Assembly (NCBI GenBank): GCA_937958285.1
Contig: CALFXQ010000064.1
Location: 1 to 20,243 of the forward strand
Origin: an uncultured Fusibacter sp.
Lineage (GTDB): Bacteria > Bacillota > Clostridia > Peptostreptococcales > Acidaminobacteraceae
Direction: 5' to 3'
DNA length: 20,243 nucleotides
The notes beneath the pieces were generated by a model. That model ran no database searches. It had not been told where the DNA came from and was given only the letters and a program-made list of their open reading frames with translations. Below are positions 14,783 to 20,243 of this stretch, piece after piece. The position numbers were made by a program, and so were the translations under genes. The stretch's first letter is position 1. Each line of letters begins with the position of its first letter.

Positions 14783-14831
14783 AGGACCTAATACTAAAAC
14801 CTGCTATTTATTTTAGTAAAGTCAAATAACT
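14760..14831. repeat. Nested inverted repeats around the promoter
   Basis: The outer arms AGTTATTTGAC (14760-14770) and GTCAAATAACT (14821-14831) are perfect 11-bp inverted repeats 50 nt apart. The left arm lies between the -35 and -10 boxes, and the right arm in the leader just before the ribosome binding site. Inside, TACTAAAA (14792-14799) pairs with TTTTAGTA (14811-14818), a possible leader hairpin. Confidence 0.6.
14781..14797. promoter_or_regulatory. FapR-like operator overlapping the transcription start
   Basis: ATAGGACCTAATACTAA agrees at 15 of 17 positions with the FapR-type site as I recall it (TTAGTACCT-RN-TACTAA). FapR represses fatty-acid and phospholipid synthesis genes in Firmicutes until malonyl-CoA releases it. 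The position over the start site is right for a repressor. The consensus is from memory, and no fapR gene is in the window. Confidence 0.5.
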
Positions 14832-14854
14832 CCTATTCCGAAGTGAGGACCCCT

Positions 14855-15838
14855 ATGAAATTTCCTCCATTGACAATTGGTCAATTAGCTGCGAAACTTC
14901 CCATTATTCAGGGTGGTATGGCAGTCAAGATTTCCACAGCACCTCTTGCGGCGGCAGTCGCTAACGAAGGTGGCATCGGCGTTATCGCCGGTACTGGTCT
15001 CAGCCTAGAAGAGCTGAGAAACGAAATTCGAAAAGCACGCGCAATGACAGACGGCATTTTGGGCGTCAATATTCTCTTTGCAGTTTCCGAGTTCGCAGAA
15101 CTCGTTAAAACGTCGATTCAAGAAGGTATCGACCTGGTAATATCTGGAGCTGGCTTTTCAAGAGACATGTTCCAATGGGGTAAAGAGACAGGTACGCCAA
15201 TTGTGCCCATTGTCTCTTCTTCAAAAGGTGCAATGATGGCAGAAAAACTCGGCGCGAGTGCAGTTATTGTCGAAGGTAAAGAAGCCGGTGGCCATTTGGG
15301 TACCGACCGCAGCATTAAAGAAATTATTACAGAAGTTATGGCATCTGTAAAAATTCCAGTGGTCGCTGCCGGTGGTATTATGGATGGCTTCGACTTGTTT
15401 GAATTTCTACAGATGGGCGTTTCGGGCGTTCAAATGGGCACACGCTTTGCAGCGACTCACGAATCTGGCGCTTCAGAAGAAATGAAAGCCCTGTATGTGG
15501 CCAGCGAGCCTGGCGATGTGGTACTCGTTGACAGCCCCGTTGGCCTTCAAGGCAGAGGGCTTCGAAGCGAGCTAACAGAGCGCCTAGTCGCCAATGGCTC
15601 TGAGCCCATCACCCGATGTGTGCAGTGCTTAAAGCGCTGTTCTAGAAGCTTTTGCATTATGAATGCGCTCTTTGCAGCTGTAGGCGATGGTACCTCACGC
15701 GAGGCCTTGTACTTCTCTGGCGAATACGTGCACAAAATCAAATCGATTATGTCTGTTAAAGAGGTCTTCGAGCAGCTAAAGCAGGAATTTTCTGAAGCGG
15801 CAACACGCGCAGGTAGCTCCTTAACCCTTGTGGATTAA
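14855..15838 (+). CDS. FMN-dependent nitronate monooxygenase / FabK-like enoyl-ACP reductase family
   Basis: The 327-aa protein is a TIM-barrel flavoprotein of the 2-nitropropane dioxygenase/NMO family, which also contains FabK. Motifs are PIIQGGMAVKIS (16-27), GVNILFA (70-76), GAGFSRD (98-104), EGKEAGGHLG (140-149, H147 at the usual catalytic-His position), VVAAGGIMDG (169-178) and GVQMGTRFAAT (191-201). The C-terminal part has a cysteine cluster C255, C258, C262, C267 (CVQC...RC...FC), absent from classical FabK as I recall it and seen in a clostridial subgroup. The ATG at 14855 has GAGG 6 nt upstream; an in-frame GTG at 14843 lacks a site. The FapR-like box hints at a lipid role, but the reaction cannot be settled from sequence. 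Confidence 0.87.
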   Translation: MKFPPLTIGQLAAKLPIIQGGMAVKISTAPLAAAVANEGGIGVIAGTGLSLEELRNEIRKARAMTDGILGVNILFAVSEFAELVKTSIQEGIDLVISGAGFSRDMFQWGKETGTPIVPIVSSSKGAMMAEKLGASAVIVEGKEAGGHLGTDRSIKEIITEVMASVKIPVVAAGGIMDGFDLFEFLQMGVSGVQMGTRFAATHESGASEEMKALYVASEPGDVVLVDSPVGLQGRGLRSELTERLVANGSEPITRCVQCLKRCSRSFCIMNALFAAVGDGTSREALYFSGEYVHKIKSIMSVKEVFEQLKQEFSEAATRAGSSLTLVD

Positions 15839-15853
15839 AATAGCATCAATTAG

Positions 15854-15888
15854 AAAACGCGCTGTGGTTATCCACGAGCGCGTTTTTT
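15854..15888. terminator. Shared terminator between convergent genes
   Basis: AAAACGCGCTGTGG pairs with CCAC-G-AGCGCGTTTT around TTAT, with a single bulged G; T6 follows on the + strand and an A-run on the other side. It ends the + strand gene at 15838. The last codons of the minus-strand gene (to 15868) lie within the stem, so the hairpin probably works in both directions. Confidence 0.88.
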
Positions 15889-16101
15889 AATATTGTCTGC
15901 GACTACGATTAAAATTAAAGACAGTATTGCAGCAGCTACTGCAGAATACAACCACGGCCTCTGAAGGGGAACCGGACAAGCACCGCCCAAACGCCATGCA
16001 TCAAAGCGCTGGTAAAGCGCGATGCCGCCAATAGAAGCTGCATAAAGCAGCAACAGGTTGGAAACCCATTGAAGCCAGGTATTATACTTTTGATTGATCA
16101 T
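15868..16101 (-). CDS. Small two-helix membrane protein, 77 aa
   Basis: Two hydrophobic segments (about 12-30 and 49-68) flank a short polar loop, DAWRLGGACPVPLQRPW. The protein ends in a basic tail, DNIKKRARG, so both termini are probably cytoplasmic. I do not recognise a family. The ATG at 16101 lies inside the end of the XRE-cupin gene, with a 20-nt overlap, so translation is probably coupled. The ribosome binding site (GGTGGA) is weak. The stop lies in the terminator stem at 15868. It is the last gene of the PAP2-activase-regulator operon. The loop Cys and Pro residues are suggestive but not diagnostic. Confidence 0.72.
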   Translation of the reverse strand: MINQKYNTWLQWVSNLLLLYAASIGGIALYQRFDAWRLGGACPVPLQRPWLYSAVAAAILSLILIVVADNIKKRARG

Positions 16102-16666
16102 CTTCGTCCACCATTAATTGATTGGGTGTAGATACCGCTAGAATCTTCACTGATTTTGAAGTGGCATTATACCAATTGTGCGCCTTTAGCGAAGAAAAAT
16201 GTGCCGTATCTCCTGGATAGAGTTCGCGTTCTTCTTCGTCGATGACCAAAGTGAGTATGCCTTCTACCACGTAGATAAACTCCTCGCCTGCATGGCTAAA
16301 TGGGCTAAGGGGCTCGTATACCTTTTGTGGCAGTATTTCTATCATGCGCGGAAACAAGATTTTATCTGTATAATCGGGACTTAGCTGATAGTAAATAAAG
16401 CGATCTTCTTCGACGGATAGCACTTGCTGTTGGTGTCTCTTAAGCACGTTGCTCTCTCGGCGATTGCTCATATTGAAGAAAAAATTCAAGTTAACTTCTA
16501 ATGCCTCCGACAGCTTCTGCAAGGAATCAACAGCAACGGTTGTAAGTCCACGTTCTAATTGAGAAATAAATCCCGTCGACAAACCGGTGGCATCTGATAA
16601 ATTTTTAAGGGTCATCTCTTTCTTTAATCGCTGCTCTTTAATGCGCTTTCCAAGCTGATCTAGCAT
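16082..16666 (-). CDS. XRE-family regulator with C-terminal cupin sensor
   Basis: The 194-aa protein has an N-terminal HTH_3 domain (about 7-62: LGKRIKEQRLKKEMTLKNLSDATGLSTGFISQLERGLTTVAVDSLQKLSEAL) and a C-terminal cupin-2 domain (about 110-182: HAGEEFIYVVEGILTLVIDEEERELYPGDTAHFSSLKAHNWYNAT). This PuuR/SutR-like layout is used by regulators that sense small molecules such as polyamines, amino acids or sulfur compounds; the ligand here is unknown. The ATG at 16666 has AGGAGG 5 nt upstream. It sits 20 nt behind the activase gene and overlaps the small membrane protein gene, so it probably regulates its own operon or a distant glycyl-radical enzyme. Confidence 0.92.
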   Translation of the reverse strand: MLDQLGKRIKEQRLKKEMTLKNLSDATGLSTGFISQLERGLTTVAVDSLQKLSEALEVNLNFFFNMSNRRESNVLKRHQQQVLSVEEDRFIYYQLSPDYTDKILFPRMIEILPQKVYEPLSPFSHAGEEFIYVVEGILTLVIDEEERELYPGDTAHFSSLKAHNWYNATSKSVKILAVSTPNQLMVDEDDQSKV

Positions 16667-16686
16667 AAAGCCTCCTAATATGCACC

Positions 16687-17406
16687 CTATGTGACTATGA
16701 GATAATTGACCACCCCAAGTTGCATCAATTTTTGTTCTACACGGGCCATAAACGTCTTATCTGCCATGGCCTTGTGCTGCCAATTACCCTTTACCCCGTG
16801 AGATCTAAAGCCAATCACCTTATAGCGGATATGGGGGTGACTTTGCAAATGTTTGGCCACCCAACTTAGGGTTGTTTCCCATGCGAGGTCTGGATGTACG
16901 ACCGTGCGTATTTCTTTCACAATGCCCCAAGCCAATAGGGTTAACGCGCTCCTTTGAATCAAATCAAAGGGCACACCCGTTAGCAAGAGGTGTTCCTCAG
17001 CATCTGCACTTTTAATGTCGAGCATCACACCCTCAATCATACCTTTAATATCTTCGATTGCGCCTATCTGAAGCCCATTGCTGTCTATCAGCACAGGTAT
17101 GGCTTGTGCGTAAAGTGCCTCTACAAGGTCCTTCAAAAAAGCACCTTGCAATGTGCATTCTCCACCGGTAATGGTAACGCCGTCAATAAATGCACGATAA
17201 GGCAAAACCCCTTGCAGCACTTCGTTGACACTTATGGGTACGCTGTGATCGAATGCGGGTATGGTTTCTGGATTATGGCACGTTAGACAACGCATATTAC
17301 AGCCCTGAAAAAAAATAACCGCGCGATTGCCCGGTCCATCTACAGCGCTAAAGGGAAGTATCTGACGCACATACCCTTTGCCAACTGACTTTGTTTGATC
17401 ACACAT
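16687..17406 (-). CDS. YjjW-like glycyl-radical enzyme activase (radical SAM)
   Basis: This anaerobic protein should use a [4Fe-4S] cluster and S-adenosylmethionine to place a radical on a glycine of a partner enzyme. At 239 aa it has the compact PflA size. The cluster motif C36-x3-C40-x2-C43 lies in VDGPGNRAVIFFQGCNMRCLTCHNPET; GVTITGGECTLQ (76-87) is the SAM-binding GGE motif, and VMLDIKS follows further on. VDGPGNR and GGEC make it look more like YjjW activases than PflA. No second ferredoxin-like Cys cluster is present, unlike longer YjjW proteins. The ATG at 17406 has AAAGGTG about 8 nt upstream and follows the PAP2 stop by 11 nt. No glycyl-radical enzyme is in the window, so the partner lies elsewhere. 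Confidence 0.86.
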   Translation of the reverse strand: MCDQTKSVGKGYVRQILPFSAVDGPGNRAVIFFQGCNMRCLTCHNPETIPAFDHSVPISVNEVLQGVLPYRAFIDGVTITGGECTLQGAFLKDLVEALYAQAIPVLIDSNGLQIGAIEDIKGMIEGVMLDIKSADAEEHLLLTGVPFDLIQRSALTLLAWGIVKEIRTVVHPDLAWETTLSWVAKHLQSHPHIRYKVIGFRSHGVKGNWQHKAMADKTFMARVEQKLMQLGVVNYLIVT

Positions 17407-17417
17407 CTATAGCACCT

Positions 17418-17936
17418 TTACATGAAAATCCATTTAGTGAGTAGTGGAATGAATGCGCCAATAATGACGTCGGTGGGATAATGCACACCTAAATAAACAC
17501 GAGAAATACCACAGAGTAAGGCCAAGAAAAGAAATGGGGTATAGAGCATGGGCATCCACATACCGAGAATCAACGCCAGTGTAACAGCTGCCGTGGTGTG
17601 GCCAGAGGGGAAGCTATAGATATCTTTGGGCACACATACTGACAAATTTACATTGGCCAATAGTTCGAAGGGACGCTTGCGACCGAATAGGCGCTTGATG
17701 CCATGGGTAATCACTTGGGCAATTGAGAATAAGAGCAGCGGTTCTTTGAGGGGGGCATTCTTTACTATCATGAGGATAAACACCAAGCCCATTAATGCAG
17801 AATAAGTACCCACGTCGAAAAGCATAGATACAAATTTCATGAGCCTATCCCAAAGTGGCACATTGCTTAAACAATTGATTCTATAAAACAGTGCAATATC
17901 GCGCTGTAAGATATGTGTTTTAAAAAAATGACTCAA
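17418..17936 (-). CDS. PAP2-family membrane phosphatase
   Basis: This integral membrane phosphatase belongs to the type-2 phosphatidic acid phosphatase family; substrates in relatives include undecaprenyl diphosphate, phosphatidic acid and phosphatidylglycerol phosphate. Numbered from TTG 17936 (172 aa), all three motifs are intact: K81-x6-R88-P89 (KRLFGRKRP), P110-S-G-H113 and S145-R-x5-H152-x3-D156. There are about five hydrophobic helices. Start: TTG 17936 has GGGAGG 5 nt upstream and lies after the predicted transcription start (about 17953). A longer frame from TTG 17957 would begin upstream of that point. It is the first gene of the minus-strand operon with the activase. The exact substrate is unknown. 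Confidence 0.9.
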   Translation of the reverse strand: MSHFFKTHILQRDIALFYRINCLSNVPLWDRLMKFVSMLFDVGTYSALMGLVFILMIVKNAPLKEPLLLFSIAQVITHGIKRLFGRKRPFELLANVNLSVCVPKDIYSFPSGHTTAAVTLALILGMWMPMLYTPFLFLALLCGISRVYLGVHYPTDVIIGAFIPLLTKWIFM

Positions 17937-17958
17937 GTGTGCCTCCCTAGCAAACAAA

Positions 17959-17967
17959 TGTTATAAT
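17959..17967 (+). promoter_or_regulatory. Extended -10 promoter of the ABC permease operon
   Basis: TGT-TATAAT (17959-17967) is an extended -10 with a perfect hexamer. No good -35 lies 17 nt upstream, which is common for extended -10 promoters. The start near 17974 gives a leader of about 33 nt before ATG 18007. Confidence 0.6.
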
Positions 17968-17988
17968 AAGCCTATACTGATGCTCCAA
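17960..17988 (-). promoter_or_regulatory. Promoter of the PAP2-activase operon
   Basis: On the minus strand, TTGGAG (17988-17983), a 17-nt spacer and TATAAC (17965-17960) fit a sigma-A promoter. The start near 17953 leaves a leader of about 17 nt with GGGAGG in it. Its -10 overlaps the -10 of the divergent promoter. Confidence 0.65.
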
Positions 17989-18006
17989 TAAAAATGTGAG
18001 GAACAT

Positions 18007-19188
18007 ATGATTGCCATCCATTTTAAGCGCCTTTTAAATATAAAAAGTCTACTTCTCTATTATGCCTTAATTTTAGTCCTATTCCTACTGCTGACTTCAA
18101 TTTTTAACAATTTTTCAGAGCGTCTCACAAAGAGCGATCAAATTCGACTTGGCATTGTCAGCGAAGATACGCATGCACTCGCTCAAGTTTTGTTGGACAG
18201 CTTTAAGAATAGCCCTCAATTTACCGCCCTCTTCAAGTTGCAGTTCGATTCCTCAAAGGTTATAAAAAATGCATTCGAAACAGACCAGCTCGACGCCTAC
18301 GTTGTGATTCCAACGGGCTTTACAGAAGGCTTACTCACCTATAACAACCAGTCCATAGACCTCTATGGACACCTCGAAAACCCCCTAAAAAATCAACTGA
18401 TCGCCTCTATTTTGAGCGGATATGCCAGCTATATCGATGCATCGAATGCCGCAACCTGGTCGCTGTACTTTACCATGAAAGACGCGAAACTTCCCACTAG
18501 CGAAATTGTGAAGGTCAACAATGCCTTTTCTTTTGAAATGATCGGCGCTACATTGGGAAGAGGCAACTACTTTGAAATGCATCCTGTTTCCGAGTTGCCC
18601 ATGCTCTCATCTATAAGTTATTTTGCATTGGCGCTCCCCTTTGGCCTTATTACATTGACCACGCTTACAGCCGGAACGCAGGCGATTATCAACAGAAACC
18701 AGGCCGTTCACAAACGTTTGGCCATAGCAGGACAGCCCTACATCAAGCAAATCATTGCCGAACATATGGCCCAATGGTTACACGGTTTGCTCCTACTGCT
18801 ACCTGCTTTTGCAATGCTCCTTATCTTTATGCCAAAGCAATTTGTTTCGTCTATTTTACTCCTCTCGTTAAGTTGGTGGCTCTGGCAAAGCGGGTGGCGA
18901 TTATTCAGTCTTTTGACAGACGATGTAAACGCCTATGTGATGACCGCCTCTTCGATGGCTTTTGTCATTGTTCTAGGCAGCGGTGGCTTTATCCCCTTTT
19001 TAATGCTGCCCGATTGGCTAAAGGGCATAGGTTCCTACCTCCCAAATATGCTTCTTATGCAGGTAATCACCCAGCCCCAAAGCGCTTATACCATTCAAGT
19101 TGCTAGCGTTGTACTGATCATTATCATCGCCTTGTTCATTGCCCTTGAAGCGCGGTTAACCGCCCTTAAATTGACTGGGGGCCGCTAA
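18007..19188 (+). CDS. ABC-2 type transporter permease (first of pair)
   Basis: The 393-aa membrane protein has the ABC-2 exporter-permease layout: one N-terminal helix (about 13-34), a large extracytoplasmic domain (about 38-195) and five C-terminal helices (about 199-221, 250-273, 277-298, 305-330 and 360-382). Such permeases pair with a separate ATPase to export drugs, lipids, polysaccharides or peptides; the substrate cannot be read here. The ATG at 18007 has GTGAGG 6 nt upstream. Its TAA overlaps the ATG of the next permease (TAATG), so the two are translationally coupled and probably form a heterodimer. No ATPase is seen; it is likely just beyond the window. Confidence 0.88.
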   Translation: MIAIHFKRLLNIKSLLLYYALILVLFLLLTSIFNNFSERLTKSDQIRLGIVSEDTHALAQVLLDSFKNSPQFTALFKLQFDSSKVIKNAFETDQLDAYVVIPTGFTEGLLTYNNQSIDLYGHLENPLKNQLIASILSGYASYIDASNAATWSLYFTMKDAKLPTSEIVKVNNAFSFEMIGATLGRGNYFEMHPVSELPMLSSISYFALALPFGLITLTTLTAGTQAIINRNQAVHKRLAIAGQPYIKQIIAEHMAQWLHGLLLLLPAFAMLLIFMPKQFVSSILLLSLSWWLWQSGWRLFSLLTDDVNAYVMTASSMAFVIVLGSGGFIPFLMLPDWLKGIGSYLPNMLLMQVITQPQSAYTIQVASVVLIIIIALFIALEARLTALKLTGGR

Positions 19189-20243
19189 TGCATGCACTTA
19201 TCCTCGTCGTAAAACGCTGGCTCAGGCAGCCAAGCGCATGGTTCTTTCTCGCCTTATGTATCGCGGCCATTGCTGCTTTTAGCGTGCAGCTCCATCAGAA
19301 ATCCCATCCGATAGTCACTTTTTCCATCGCCCTGGTGGACCTCGAAGGCTCAGAGGCATCGCAAAGCTTCGCAAAAGCCCTCGATGCCCACGATTTAATC
19401 ATCGCCCAAGTACACGAACAAAAAAAGGCGACTCAGCTCTTTAACCGAGGTCTTGTGGTCGCCGTGCTAGAAATCCCTCCAAACTATTTTGCATCCCTTC
19501 AAACCGACCAGTTAAAATTGACTTATCGCGCTTACAACGGTGCAGCCCCTGCCCTCACAGATATCATCGCCCAATCGCTCATGCCTCACATTGGAGCAAC
19601 CCGCTTAAAGCAGGCAACAGCTCGCTATTTATCACGTGACTGGATACCCACCGCCAATGCACACTACAATAACTACTTGCTCGAACATCCCACTACGTTT
19701 AATGCACAGATTGAAGCAGTGAGCACTTTAAAAGGACTGACCAACGAAGTCCAGCAACAATTAGTGACTGCGACTAACCAGGCCTTGGGCTACGGCTTTA
19801 TCCTCATTTTGCTCTTGCTCACTCGGCAGCAGGCCTACCACACATCTATTGTGAGCCATACTGAGCTCAGGCTAATCACAATCCCTGGCCAATATACTGC
19901 AATGCGCATCGCGCAGTGCATCTGGGATTTATTTTTAGTTGCCGTTCCATGGTCCTTGCTCATTGCAAATACCCTGGTTTTTCTACATCTTAAAGTGCAC
20001 TTGGCCGCTACGTTATGGGTCTTTGGCCTGGTGATTCTCCTGCTATACAGATGGTTGATTTCTGAAGTTTATGGTCTCTTTCACGGTAGGGACCAAATGG
20101 GTCTTAGTGGGCATAGCTACATCGTTGAACTGTGCGTGATATCTTTGATCATTTTTCCCGGCATTATGGGTGGCGCTTTGTTTCCGGTAGATTGGCTGCC
20201 TACAATCCTTAAAGACTGGATGCAGTGGAATCCCTTTTACGCC
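19188..20243 (+). CDS. ABC-2 type transporter permease (second of pair, 3' end missing)
   Basis: Open from ATG 19188 (MHALILVVKRWLRQPSAWFFLALCIAAIAAF) for 352 codons to the window edge without a stop. It repeats the layout of the preceding gene: an N-terminal helix (about 17-35), an extracytoplasmic domain (about 40-195; LALVDLEG, VVAVLEIPPNYF) and C-terminal helices (about 200-215, 242-265, 270-288 and 310-332). The central VVAVLEIPPNYFASL resembles YVVIPTGFTEGLL of the first permease, which supports common ancestry. The start overlaps the upstream stop by one base, with TGGGGG upstream as a possible ribosome binding site. Probably one or two more helices and then the ATPase gene lie outside the window. 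Confidence 0.85.
   Translation, partial: MHALILVVKRWLRQPSAWFFLALCIAAIAAFSVQLHQKSHPIVTFSIALVDLEGSEASQSFAKALDAHDLIIAQVHEQKKATQLFNRGLVVAVLEIPPNYFASLQTDQLKLTYRAYNGAAPALTDIIAQSLMPHIGATRLKQATARYLSRDWIPTANAHYNNYLLEHPTTFNAQIEAVSTLKGLTNEVQQQLVTATNQALGYGFILILLLLTRQQAYHTSIVSHTELRLITIPGQYTAMRIAQCIWDLFLVAVPWSLLIANTLVFLHLKVHLAATLWVFGLVILLLYRWLISEVYGLFHGRDQMGLSGHSYIVELCVISLIIFPGIMGGALFPVDWLPTILKDWMQWNPFYA

Noticed and set aside
14843..14854. GTG at 14843 as the start of the nitronate monooxygenase gene
   Set aside because: The GAGG ribosome site lies after it and fits ATG 14855 with 6-nt spacing; family members begin near that Met.
1..20243. CRISPR array, tRNA, rRNA, IS element, prophage or defence island
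   Set aside because: I found no regularly spaced repeats, clover-leaf sequence, transposase motif, phage gene or toxin-antitoxin pair. The PD-(D/E)XK-like genes (sfsA, DUF2161) stand alone without defence partners.

Overview
The window reads as chromosomal DNA of an anaerobic Firmicute, most likely a clostridium of moderate GC. Strong AGGAGG-type ribosome binding sites, TTG and GTG starts, sigma-A-type promoters and hairpin/T-tract terminators are frequent. The gene content fits: a YjjW-type glycyl-radical activase, a clostridial-type nitronate monooxygenase/FabK-like enzyme, XapX membrane peptides and a LacI-glgP pair. Every gene call comes from reading motifs; no database search was possible. 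I see no rRNA, tRNA, CRISPR array, IS element or phage gene, so this is mostly ordinary housekeeping and regulatory DNA. The interest lies mainly in the control regions.

Left part (1-4.2 kb): the tail of an unknown + strand gene and a small unknown gene on the minus strand share a bidirectional terminator. Next come leucyl aminopeptidase (pepA, +), a tandem pair of XapX-type membrane peptides (minus), sfsA (minus) and S-adenosylmethionine decarboxylase (speD, minus). speD has a near-consensus promoter, and its terminator sits directly in front of the sfsA ribosome binding site.

Middle (4.2-12.1 kb): a two-gene two-component system (OmpR-type regulator plus a small membrane histidine kinase whose ATP-binding boxes are eroded) is followed by a terminator that also suits a candidate short RNA on the opposite strand. 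Then, all on the minus strand, come a membrane protein with a possible PH-like tail, a lacI-glgP operon (glgP start overlaps the lacI stop), a DUF2161 PD-(D/E)XK protein and a pirin.

Right part (12.1-20.2 kb): a hybrid histidine kinase (three PAS-like regions, HisKA, HATPase, receiver) is followed by an FMN-dependent nitronate monooxygenase/enoyl-ACP-reductase-like gene. Its promoter carries a sequence very like the FapR operator of lipid-synthesis control. A four-gene minus-strand operon (PAP2 phosphatase, YjjW-like activase, XRE-cupin regulator, small membrane protein) is transcribed away from two overlapping ABC-2 permease genes. The divergent promoters of these two units overlap at their -10 boxes. 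The second permease runs off the window.
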